Source: Chara braunii
Lineage: Eukaryota > Streptophyta > Charophyceae > Charales > Characeae
NCBI GenBank assembly: GCA_003427395.1
Contig: BFEA01000343.1
Span: 659,656-687,727, forward strand
DNA: 28,072 nucleotides
Direction of reading: 5' to 3'
Below the pieces are notes generated by a model. It searched no databases. It was not told the origin of the DNA and saw only the letters and a list, made by a program, of their open reading frames with translations. The translations under genes and the position numbers were made by a program. This document shows, in pieces, positions 17,973 through 26,830 of the stretch; the stretch's first letter is position 1, and every line of letters starts with the position of its first letter.

Positions 17973-18770
17973 ATGTATTTGGTCTTCGTCTTTGAAAAAA
18001 AGGGGTCCATCAAATCACCCCCGAAAATCAAAGTCGTCGTGACTAAGTACCCTGATTTGTTTGAGGAGCCTTTGGGAGTCGTAGAGAGGGAAGTTAGTCA
18101 TGCCATAGAAATCATCGTAGACAGTAAAACTCCAAAAGGGAGGATTTATAGGATGACCCTGACAGAGTTGGACGAACTTCAGCAACAACTCTCTACGGTG
18201 CACCAGTTTTATTCGTTCCGGAGAGGAGGATCATTGAGGATATGCATTGATTATAGAGGCCTCAATGCCATCACAGTTAAAAACGCAGAGCCTCTACCCC
18301 GAATTGACGACCTACTGGATAGGGTGTCAAGTTGTACATACTTTACTAAGATAAAATTAAAATACCACCACCTGCAGATTGCCATTAGACCAGAGGATGA
18401 ACACAAAACTGTTTTTCATACCATGTATGGTATGTACAAGTTTGTGGTGATGCCTTTTCACCTTTGCAATGCACTGAGTTCATTCTAGCACGCCATGAAT
18501 ATGGTATGACTACTCACTGTACTCAGATAAGTTTATTGTCGCTTACCTCGATGAGATTCTTATTTTTAATAGGACTATTGCGGAGCACGTGCAACACGTT
18601 GACCTTGTGCTTGGATTCCTACGACAGTGCAAGCAACACGTTGACCTTGTGCTTGGATTCCTACGACAGTGCAAGTATAAGATCAACTTGGAGAAATGTG
18701 AGTTCGCTTGCAACAAAATTTTATAGTTGGGTCATGAAATATCTGCGCATGGTTTTCGACCGATAGATGG
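17973..18770 (+). pseudogene. Reverse transcriptase remnant
   Basis: KYPDLFEEPLGVVEREVSHA and TPKGRIYRMTLTELDELQQQ open the domain. A deletion of about 15-20 codons plus a frameshift near 18200-18220 removes the PSxSPxGAP region; YGAPVLFV survives in another frame. Then come SLRICIDYRGLNAITVKNAE, PLPRIDDLLDRV and YKFVVMPFHLCNA. After a stop at 18486-18488, AYLDEILIFNRT replaces the catalytic YLDD motif by YLDE. A 42-bp in-frame duplication follows (18592-18633 and 18634-18675). INLEKCEFACNKI and LGHEISAHGF close the thumb region, with a further stop between them. Confidence 0.88.
18592..18675 (+). repeat. Exact 42-bp tandem duplication inside RT
   Basis: Two identical 42-base copies, in frame (14 codons, starting QHVDLVLGFLRQC), sit directly side by side. 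Zero divergence marks it as younger than the stops around it, or as an assembly artefact. Confidence 0.95.
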
Positions 18771-18996
18771 GTCAGTATTCGTGACTGGCCACAACTTCAG
18801 TCTGTGGCGGAGGTCAATTCCTTTGGGATGACAAGTTATTACCATAACTTTGTGAAGAACTATAGTACGGTTGTCGCCCCGTTGACGGACCTTACACGCC
18901 TTGACACCTCATGGGAATGAACTGGTGATTGCAAGAGGGCCTTTAAGCAATTGAAGTACGATTTCATGCATCATGAAATTCCAATGCTCCCAAATG

Positions 18997-19360
18997 CTGA
19001 GACGTCGTTCATTGTTACCACTGACGCAATCCAATATTATATTGGCGCAATGTTGGCTCAGCAAGAGGAAAAAAGTTGAGGCTGATCAAGTACATGAGCA
19101 AAAACAAAATTGGCAAAATCCACCTACGAGAAGAAATTGTATGCCTTGTACAAACTACTAATTCACTTGCGACATTATATTTTCATCATTTTTTTTTTTT
19201 CCAGAGTTGACCAACAAAAACTGGACTAACCGCAACTTGTTCTCTCCGTTGCACTCAAGTGTTGCATTGAAGTCATAGATTAGTATAACTTCAAGCTAGA
19301 TTATGTAAGGGGAAAGTACAATAAGGTTGTTGATGCACTCTCATGAACGGCGGATTACCT
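18997..19360 (+). pseudogene. RNase H remnant
   Basis: SFIVTTDAIQYYIGAMLAQQ (18997-19077, catalytic Asp in TDA) and TYEKKLYALYKLLIHLRHYI (19123-19185) match the Ty3/gypsy RNase H. A T12-like tract interrupts it near 19189. YNFKLDYVRGKYNKVVDALS (near 19285-19345) is the domain end (family YxPGKxNxVADALSR). Several stops are present. Nothing like an integrase follows before the right direct repeat. Confidence 0.8.
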
Positions 19361-19405
19361 AGGTGCGTTGATTACTGAATATAGGTGTTGAGTAGGATAC
19401 GATGG

Positions 19406-19460
19406 TTTAGGTGTTGGGTAGGATCGGTTGGGCGTTGAGCGCCAATCAAGAAGGGCGACA
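19406..19460 (+). repeat. Flanking direct repeat, right copy
   Basis: It matches 16871-16925. A partial extra copy of its first part (TAGGTGTTGAGTAGGATACG) lies immediately before it at 19382. Confidence 0.8.
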
Positions 19461-19610
19461 TGCTCGTGTCAATTTTGATAAGAGCGTAGGCGCTTGCTTG
19501 CCCTCGTGTCATTATAGAACCCTGATTAGCGGACGAAACTCTCAAGTGTCATCTAGCGAAACTGGACACATCACAACGCAATTCCAACATAGGAACCACC
19601 CCCACCCTTT

Positions 19611-19755
19611 TTTTTTTTTTTTTTTTTTTTTTTTGATGAACACCCCCACCAGTGTTAATGGTGCTGATAAGAGCAAACACCACCACCACCTGGGGAAAGG
19701 CTCCACCTATTGGTGGGGACCATCACCTGCCGGAAACCGAGTCCAGCGTCCAGAC
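19611..19755 (-). mobile_element. Poly-A retroposon (SINE-like), copy 3
   Basis: On the minus strand the core (19751-19701, GGACGCTGGACTCGGTTTCC start) runs through a CACC-rich middle to GTGTTCATC and about 25 A. The poly-A is flanked by CCACCCCCACCC and ACACCCCCACC, which may be a partial duplication but could be chance in C-rich DNA. Confidence 0.55.
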
Positions 19756-19998
19756 TGAAATTTGAGCACACCAGAGACAAAGCGCCTGTCAGCGTTGATT
19801 GCTCTGGGTTCCATAGGATTGACTAACCAGGTATCCCCCCACCCTATCTAGCCTTCTTTCTTAGCCCTGCTATCCTTAGCCCGGGGCAGAGGATCAACTG
19901 AGCTGAAATAGGGAGAAGCGCCTCTTCGCCTTAAACCAGGTGCCAGATATCTACTGCAACCAACTGACTCTTCCCCTTCTGTCGGATCCCGCCTCAGA
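19756..19998. other. Spacer between retroposon and hAT-like element
   Basis: Mixed sequence, no gene recognised. Confidence 0.4.
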
Positions 19999-20254
19999 CC
20001 GCTGCCCTGTGTATCTTTTTAACACAGAAAAGGGGAATTAAACTCCCGTTGAATCCCGTTAAATTCAGAAAAATCCCGTTGAATTCGCGTTAAACGCGAA
20101 AATGGGCCGCTCATGCGCTTTTCGGAAAAACGAAATTGATGCGCGGGGTCCGAAACACGTGGCCCTAGGTAAAAAAATAAAATAAAAAAAATCCCCCCAA
20201 CCCCTGAAGCACCTCCCATCCGCCCCCACATCCCATAACCCCCAACGCCCCAGT

Positions 20255-20500
20255 TATGTGTGTGTAGGTGTCGTGTGTGTGCACGTATCGGTGTATGTGT
20301 GTTCCTGCCGTGAGAGTGTGTCTGTGCATGAATATGAATGTATGCGCGTGTGTTTGTGTATGTGTGTGTTTGTAAGTGTGTGTGTGTGTGTCTGTGCTTG
20401 TAAGTGTATGTGTGTGTTTGTAAGTGTGTGTGTGTATATGTGTGTTTGTAAGTGTGTGTGTGTGTAAGTGTAAGTGTGTCTGTGCCTGCGCGTGAGAGTG
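20255..20500 (+). repeat. TG-rich minisatellite inside the hAT-like element
   Basis: Units such as TGTGTGTTTGTAAGTG recur about six times in a TGTG background. Confidence 0.85.
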
Positions 20501-21058
20501 TGTCTCGCCTTACTCACAACCACGTTCCCCAACGCACAGATTCCACTTGCACCCAAGGACCACCCTGCGCCACACCCAGCTTACAGCAGCGCAGCTCGGC
20601 TATGGCTGCTTGCTCCTTCCTGCTCGCCCGTGAGCGTGTGAGTGCCAGCGATCTATAGTGCGGCAGCGCTTACGCACCATGCAGCCAGCACCCGAATGCC
20701 CAATGTGGAGACAAGCCCTTTGCTATATCAAAGTGGCCTGCCTGTGTTCAGTCCCAGGAAGCTTCCAGTAGGCCCCGGTAGCTTGAGGCACAGCACGAAT
20801 GAGAACAGGCCTTGGGCCTGAGGTGGTTGCATGCCCCCAATTGCCTTTGGCCTATGTTTGGCTCAGTACCCGTATCAAGCCTAGGGCCTGCTTTCCATAA
20901 ATTCACACAAGCGGCCCAGGGCGTGGGTTCCCTCCACCAACTGACGCCAGACTCATGCAACCTGCTACAGGCCCAATTTTGTGTGTGTGTGTGTCTTTTT
21001 TTCCTTTTTTTAATTTGCTTTTTATGGTTTTTATTTTTTTACAAATACACGAAGTTCC

Positions 21059-21135
21059 AAAAAAATAAAATAAAAAATAAATTGTTGTATATCTTTGAAA
21101 GATCTACAACCCTATATTTTTTATTTGTTTTTTTG
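21059..21135. repeat. AT-rich foldback A
   Basis: GTTGTATATCTTT (21084-21096) pairs with AAAGATCTACAAC (21098-21110) with one mismatch. Flanking A- and T-rich arms extend the pairing. It is related to 21266-21330. Confidence 0.75.
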
Positions 21136-21265
21136 TTTTTTTTTTTTGCCCTTAAAAAATTTGTGTGAAACCCAAAACAAAAACACTCATTTCATTTTAG
21201 TTTTTGTTTTTTCATTGTGTGTTTATGTTTTTGATTTTCTTAAAATAGATTTAAGCATCAAGGCA

Positions 21266-21330
21266 TAAAAAAATAAAAATACGGGGTTGTAGTCCTCAAA
21301 AACACCTACAACCCCATATTTTTTGTTTTT
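21266..21330. repeat. AT-rich foldback B
   Basis: GGGGTTGTAG (21283-21292) pairs perfectly with CTACAACCCC (21306-21315), again with A-rich left and T-rich right arms. ACAACCCCATATTTTTT here matches ACAACCCTATATTTTTT in foldback A. Confidence 0.8.
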
Positions 21331-21489
21331 TTTTGTGGATAATTTTTAGCCCAGGAAAAAATTCGTCCCGGCCCCCGTTAATTCGCGTCAAACTCACGTT
21401 TGAACGGGAGTTTAACGGAATTCAACGCGCGTTGAATTTTTCAACGCGTAACCCGCGTTGAATTCAAAATTGGACACACAGTCGCTGCC

Positions 21490-22200
21490 GCCTCTTCAGT
21501 GTGCATCAGATCGCATCAGACCGCCAGATCTCACATCACTCACTCTGCGTCGTACCATTGCATGTCAACCATTGCTAGCTGGTGGAGCGGGAATGAATCA
21601 GGGAAATCAGTGGGTGGTCGCAGCGGTGTCGAGCGCATCGGTCCCTCATGGGGACCCCCCCGGCCGCGTCATGCAGGATTATGCAGGACTTGTCGCGAAG
21701 AGCGTTTGCCGCTCCGGCCGAGTGCGTCGGCCATACCTCTCGCGAGCTCCTATGACAGGACAGAGTCACGCGAGGCACCGCTTACCTCCACCTGCGGGAG
21801 TTGTCACCATCCCTTAGGTGGGCGTATCCCCGCCGAGCTACTGAACCACATGCGAAAGCTTTTCGTATGCAATTGCAGAGGTGGCCCAGCCGAGGGCGTT
21901 TCACATTCGCTAAAGCATAGGGGGTACGCGTGGTCAACGCCCAGAATCGAACCCGTACGCGAATCGACGCATTGGGGGGCTAAGGTCCCAAACGCGACTC
22001 GACGTCGGTCGACTAGGACGCATCACACACACCACGCATTACACCACAACACTCACATCCACAAAACCCACGACACATGGAAACGCACACAAACCAAACC
22101 CCACGAACAACACCACAATACAACAACTCCTAGTCCCTTCAGTATCCGACCCATAACTCTGTACAGCGAAATTAGCTAATTATCGCGCGCTGGATTTCCG
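21490..22200. other. Structured GC-rich stretch with a tRNA-like relic on the minus strand
   Basis: One 226-codon frame (21499-22179) is open but resembles nothing, ends in a His/Thr-rich run and is probably chance. On the minus strand, 22013-21935 has GTCGAC at one end, GGGTTCGATTCTGG (T-arm-like) and GTTGAC at the other, able to pair as an acceptor-like stem. Other arms pair poorly. CATGCGAAA/TTTCGTATG at 21849-21870 is a further hairpin. A tRNA gene is not claimed. Confidence 0.35.
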
Positions 22201-22216
22201 TATAAGTGTCGGCCTG

Positions 22217-22463
22217 CGCATGGCCTTCTCATACCAACCGGCCATGCGGGGATACGCAATCATTCGCGTTGATGGGGTACTATGTGGTACTCGTAGCCCC
22301 GCGACCCTTGATAATCTCGAGGGTCGTGTTCGACACTCAAGTGTCGGCTGACAGGCGCTTTGAGGGGTAATCTCTCGACGCCAGACAACCGCCATGTGCG
22401 GTTGAAGACCACACCCTCTTGTGCACCCTGTGCAGAGGGGTTGAGTAAACAACTTTAAGTTGT
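22217..22463. repeat. Run of about nine consecutive small hairpins
   Basis: Perfect or near-perfect stems follow one another. CGCATGGCC/GGCCATGCG lies at 22217-22248. ACGC/GCGT lies at 22254-22269. GTAC/GTAC within GGGG/CCCC lies at 22274-22300. CGACCCT/AGGGTCG lies at 22302-22326. CGACACT/AGTGTCG lies at 22331-22346. GGCG+GAG/CTC+CGCC lies at 22354-22382. CAACCGC/GCGGTTG lies at 22386-22404. CCCTCT+GCAC/GTGC+AGAGGG lies at 22414-22439. ACAACTT/AAGTTGT lies at 22449-22463. Almost every base sits in or between stems. The family is not recognised; it could be a structured RNA or a satellite-like element. Confidence 0.65.
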
Positions 22464-23180
22464 CGTGGCGGTCAAGCATCAAGGGGTTTGACTTTGACGG
22501 CTGCCATGGATTACAACGTCCAATTATAATGACTCTAAAAAGCAAAAGGTCAAAGGGGATCTTCCTTTTTTCTCAGTGCAAAACTTACTCACTACACACG
22601 GCCTCAATGGGTCGAGCGGGCACAAGAAACATGATATAGAAGTTATGAGATAGGAGACGATCACTCTCACAATCACGGCGTGGCTTCCTTCAAATATATA
22701 TATACACATATAATCATACGCCAAACCAAGTCTGGACTTCAACTCACAGAACATACATGTGATCACATCAAAAATCCACATCAACAGAGCACACACTACA
22801 CGGGATCAACTTCAACCATTCTTTGCGCTCACACCCCTCGTTTTAGCCATACAAGCCTCACTCTTTGCGCAACTCTCAAAATAAAGTACTCAGCATCTTT
22901 ATTAAATGGTCATTCAATTAAAGTCCGGGTAAAAACACAACCAATAAATCAAACCACACGGCTAAAGCCTTTTAGGTTGAGTGGCAAGAGTGAATTAGAG
23001 TCGAGCCGGAAACTGACCTGTTATCAAAAGATAACAGAAGATGATCTTTATAGGATCAACTTGAAACTAGTCAAGCCTTTAATCAATTTGAATAAAGGTG
23101 ACCTGCAATGCAGCACAGGCCAGTACCCAAGCCATGCTTGAGTGATCAATAAATAATCTTACCTTCCTAACTAACCTCTG
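22464..23180. other. Gene-free AT-rich stretch
   Basis: TATA dinucleotides occur at 22696-22715. A 153-codon frame at 22680-23141 has no recognisable domain. It may be the untranslated part of the same repeat complex as the next two features. Confidence 0.4.
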
Positions 23181-23181
23181 A

Positions 23182-23420
23182 TATCTATCTAAAAATACAA
23201 GAAATTCCGACAGCATATCCCCGAAACAGGATGGATTGTCAGATCTTTCCTAGCTGAAAATACTCTAACTCTTTAAATTCTACAAAATTTCGGCATCGCT
23301 TCCCGTAGGAAAAGTGCCTTCCTAGAATTTCTACAAGTCCAAAAATGACTAGCTCTTTCGGATTTGTAGAAATTTCGTCAGCGCTTCCCGTAGGAAAAGT
23401 GGGTTACCAAGATTTATACA
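23182..23420 (+). repeat. Tandem copies of a GAAATTTCG...CTTCCCGTAGGAAAAG block
   Basis: CGCTTCCCGTAGGAAAAGTG occurs near 23297 and 23382, each preceded by AAATTTCG, and a weaker third copy (AAATTCCGACAGCATATCCC) is near 23200. The period is about 85-95 bp. AATTTCTACAAGTCC (23326-23340) pairs with GGATTTGTAGAAATT (23360-23374) with one mismatch. Similar AAATTTCGGCAGC motifs are, from memory, seen in plant gypsy LTR or leader regions. Confidence 0.65.
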
Positions 23421-23780
23421 AAGTTGAAAACACAAATACAAGACAAAACTATACCTGGGATTAACTTCTGACGCCTGCTTGATAACTTAGGCTCAACATT
23501 AGTCTGCATGCCCTCTGAGTGAGACCATGAGTCAATGCTGATCCTAACCCTCAACAGAGTCGGTCCTATCTCATCCCAAGCTTCCCACCCATCATCCATC
23601 TTATCTACGTATAGCTCCAGCACTCGGCGAGCATTTAAAACGACTAATCTATCAATGAGACATCCCAGAGTGAGAGCCCATAAGCATACATAAGCAAACA
23701 TCTCTCACCACCCTCAGGTTCCTTTCAGACCTCATAGTTCGTTCGAAAGCCTCGTTATTCCTCTTTTACCTAGTCTTACA
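23421..23780. other. Spacer before the hairpin array
   Basis: Mixed sequence. A short minus-strand frame (23701-23414) has no recognisable domain. Confidence 0.4.
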
Positions 23781-23784
23781 TAAG

Positions 23785-25175
23785 ACATAGGATCAACCAA
23801 TCTAACTTATGGATGTGACTGACCTGCCAATTTATATGACTAGGCCACACCAACTTATGGTGCCCCAACCTGGTAACACGAGTATACGTAGTGCATAAGA
23901 TTAAACCACACCAACTTATGGTGTGACCAGTTTCTGCAAAAACCATTGACATAAGGCGCATGACCGAGCCGCACCAACTTATGGTGAGGCTGGTCAGCCT
24001 AAACGTTCGACATAAACATAGAACTGAACCTCCCCAACTTATCACGGGTCAGCCTCTGCCTAACCAACGACAAAAGGCATATGACTAGACCCAACAACTT
24101 ATGTTGTGCCCAGCCAGCCCAAACGGTTACATATAGCGTAGAGTCAGGCTACCCAACTTATGAATAGTCCAACCCAGCCTGGACAGAGCCACTTGCGCAA
24201 ATGGTTGAACAACCCGCAACTTATGCGTTCGCCCAACGAAAGGCGTATGACCAAACACAACCACTTATGTTGTATCTGGCTAACCCACACAGTGACATAT
24301 AGCATAAGACTAGGCTACCCAACTTATGGGTAGTCTAGCCTTGCCTAAACAACCAAGAAGCACGTGTGACCGAACATCCCGCAACTTATGCATTCGCTCG
24401 GTCTCCGCAACACAACTACATCCAATAGATAGAATCACAATCAAATTGTTTCTTAAGACGACTGGTCGGGTCACCTTAACTTATGAGGATCCCGACCCAT
24501 ACGCCAGTTATGTTTAGAAAGGGGAAAATATCCAAACTTTATATATCTCTCTGCTTTCGTGTTATCGAGGACATAGGACCGACTACCCAACTTATGGACG
24601 AGTCAGCCTGTCCAAAGTTACCACACCATTTTGTATTGTTCATCTTCTTTCTCCTTGCTTTATCTGCTACCGGCTCATATGGCTGGATCTCCCAACTTAT
24701 GGTGTCCAGCCTGCCATAAATATACATAATAAATAGAGTATCAAAATTGTATACTCCGATTCTCTTTGTGATGGCGGCTCATGACTTTACCACACCAACT
24801 TATGGTGTGAATAGTCTCGCCTGAAACAGTAAAGCATAAAACTAAGCCACACCAACTTATGATGTGGTCAGCTTCTGCCTAAAAAGGCGTATGACCGAGT
24901 CCCACCAACTTATGGTGAGACTGGTCAGCCTAAACTTTCGTCATACACAAAGAACTGGACCACCTCAACTTATGAGGAGCCCAACCTTTGCCTGAAAAAA
25001 CGACAAAAGACATATGACCAGACACAACAACTTATGTTGTGTCTGGTCAGCCCATACAGTTACATATGGTGTAGAGCCAGGCCACCCAACTTATGAGTAG
25101 TCTAGCCCACCCTAGACATAATCACATGTGCAAAGAACTGAACAACCCGCAACTTATGCGTTCGCCCAGCCTCTG
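23785..25175. repeat. Array of 21 hairpin units with constant AACTTAT loop and varying arms
   Basis: The loop AACTTAT (one variant, CACTTAT) begins at 23804, 23852, 23913, 23976, 24036, 24096, 24155, 24218, 24262, 24321, 24383, 24478, 24589, 24694, 24797, 24854, 24907, 24967, 25029, 25088 and 25151. Spacing is mostly 57-63 bp, with wider gaps in the middle. Each loop is bracketed by inverted arms: CACACC/GGTGTG, ACAAC/GTTGT, CTACCC/GGGTAG, CCTC/GAGG or CGC/GCG, usually with a second stem outside. The unit at 25029 is a perfect 13-bp stem (GACCAGACACAAC and GTTGTGTCTGGTC). Units 3-8 and 16-21 are the same six types in the same order, and units 9-11 repeat types 4-6. Linkers often carry CATAAG or CATATG. 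No coding sequence, transposase or RT is seen. It is not CRISPR: the conserved part is the loop and there are no unique spacers. Confidence 0.9.
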
Positions 25176-26725
25176 CAACATAAGTTACAGTTTTGTGTTG
25201 TCTGAACTCACTCTGATAATCTGAATTAAATCAATACATACTTGTCAATTTACTTTGCAAAACAATGTCATGAAATCAAATAAATAAACAAACAATTAGC
25301 TTTCTCATTCATACTTACAGTTAGACAATAGCAAAAGGATAATACATTTTAGGGATAGGGTCACACGCGTAAAACAACCATTATACCTGAGTGTTCCCTG
25401 CCTCCAGAACCCTGCCTGGGTTCTGGCAGAGCTCCCGCAATCGGTGGGGCAAACCTCCCACAGAGGCCTTGGCGCGGTCCTACGGGTTGCAATCCCGCCT
25501 GCCGCCTTCCTCTCGTAGCCTCAGACTAGACTTAGACTGAGAAGGATAGAAGTAAAAATGTTCAGTCTCTCGAGATGCAAGAGGGGTGCGCTCAATCTCA
25601 CTGGAGAGGGCCACATTACCTTGATGCGCCTGAGGGCCCCACAATGATGGCCAAATCACACAGCCTCTAGTCGAACTGAGCTTAATCTGCCGGCAACCGG
25701 TATTCTGACCAGGCCTCGAGTTGCAGCGATAACCCCCCCTCACAGCCTGGGATAGTTCAGTAGTGATACGTAATAATATGTAGTGACTAATAACGACAGT
25801 CCGCACGCGACAACCTCTCAGCAGTCCGTATCCAGTCTATAGCAGCAGCTCGTGCCCCATAAGCAACCGCTTGGTCAGAAAGAGTCAAACTGTCAGCTGT
25901 CAATTCTCCAATTCGCAGTTACAGTCCCACTTGCAGCAATAACCCGTCTTGCATAGGCTGCCCACTCCTGCAGCAAAGGCACCAACCAGTAGGTAAGCTG
26001 CAGTCCCTGCGTTCTTGCCCCTCACCGACTAGTCAATTGGTAAGTCTGTAGCACCAACACTGGCTCATAACTGCGCTAGCTGAAAGGGTGGTTAACACCC
26101 TGGGATTAGACCGGTCTGCAGCTCCTGCAACTGGCCTGTCATAACCCGGCTTTAAAACAGCCTGCCGACGCAGTGACTTCCTATACCAGTAGTAATAGAC
26201 TACCCGGTAACACCGCATCCGCAGCCACAGCTGTACGCCTACTGCAGGCGCAGACAACCCAACAGAAACCGGTGTCACAACAGCGGTAATACAACCATCT
26301 GAGCAGCCACCTGTTCCGAACACCCTCCAGCCACAGCGTGCCGCTCTCCCAAGATCCGCCGACCTAGCATAGTTCCTGTAACTCCACTACCCAGCATCAG
26401 CCTTTCAGCAGCCTGGCAGCCACAACTCGCAGGTTCGTGGCAGCAACCTTCCCCTACCCCTCAAAGGTATTATGAGCTCGTGACTACAACTAGTGAAACC
26501 TCTCCGTAGTAATGGTCATGGTGACACAACATCGGAACGCAGCAAGCGCCCAATACGTATGGTAACCCTCAGTCTGCCCTGCAACAACGCCTCGCAGCTC
26601 CCATCCGAGTCTCTTATAGCGCCCTTAAATCCGGAATAGTCCGCCATCTTCCCAACTTCAATAGTCATGCCCATACTCAACCATCTCGTCACAGGTCCCT
26701 GCTGGCGGACGGCATATTGACTGAT

Positions 26726-26730
<5 letters not shown>
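25176..26730. other. Gene-free stretch
   Basis: No gene is recognised. CCAGAACCC/GGGTTCTGG (25404-25426) is a perfect 9-bp hairpin with a 5-base loop. From 25800 to 26600 short CAG/CTGCAG-rich motifs are frequent but not in register. Confidence 0.45.
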
Positions 26731-26756
<26 letters not shown>

Positions 26757-26830
26757 CACATGGTCTTACCCTGAGAATTTACCTGGCCGTAGGCGTGGCC
26801 AGGTTCGGTGACTAGCACGCAAAAAAAGAA
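26731..26830 (-). mobile_element. Possible poly-A retroposon end
   Basis: A T tract of about 25 bases (A on the minus strand) follows, in minus orientation, a segment with GAACCTGGCC and GGCCAGGTAAATTC, which are themselves inverted to each other. It resembles the poly-A ends elsewhere in the window, but no target duplication is visible. Confidence 0.35.

Larger units (their letters stand above)
16871..19460 (+). mobile_element. Decayed Ty3/gypsy retroelement between 55-bp direct repeats
   Basis: Gag zinc knuckle, retropepsin, reverse transcriptase and RNase H remnants follow in the Ty3/gypsy order on the plus strand. No integrase follows. The whole is flanked by 55-bp direct repeats (16871-16925 and 19406-19460; TTTAGGTG start, CCAATCAAGAAGGGCGAC end) that differ at seven positions, six of them transitions. 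These could be remnants of LTRs or of a recurrent subterminal motif. TG...CA ends and a primer-binding site were not identified. Confidence 0.7.
19999..21489. mobile_element. Non-autonomous hAT-like DNA transposon (20007-21481)
   Basis: The ends read CTGTGTATC... and, inverted, CTGTGTGTC.... The 8 bases outside are CCGCTGCC (19999-20006) and TCGCTGCC (21482-21489), seven of eight identical, as expected for an hAT target duplication. Subterminal zones at 20034-20100 and 21366-21470 are full of CCCGTTGAAT, GTTAAA and AACGCG motifs in opposite orientations. TTAAACTCCCGTT is exact at 20038-20050 and inverted at 21403-21415. No transposase is present. The interior holds a TG-rich tract and two AT-rich foldbacks. 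Confidence 0.5.

Noticed and set aside
21960-22000. Large-subunit rRNA fragment (CTAAGGTCCCAAA looks like domain II)
   Set aside because: The similarity covers about 13 bases only. The sequence on either side does not match rRNA.
21930-22015. Functional tRNA gene on the minus strand
   Set aside because: A T-arm-like GGGTTCGATTCTGG and an acceptor-like pair are seen, but the T stem has mismatches and no 7-base anticodon loop can be placed.
21499-22179. 226-codon protein-coding gene
   Set aside because: The composition follows a hairpin-rich GC stretch, the C-terminal part is a His/Thr run from CACAC sequence, and no family resemblance is seen.
23785-25175. CRISPR array
   Set aside because: The context is eukaryotic, no cas genes are visible, spacing is irregular, and the conserved element is a hairpin loop with related, not unique, sequences between.
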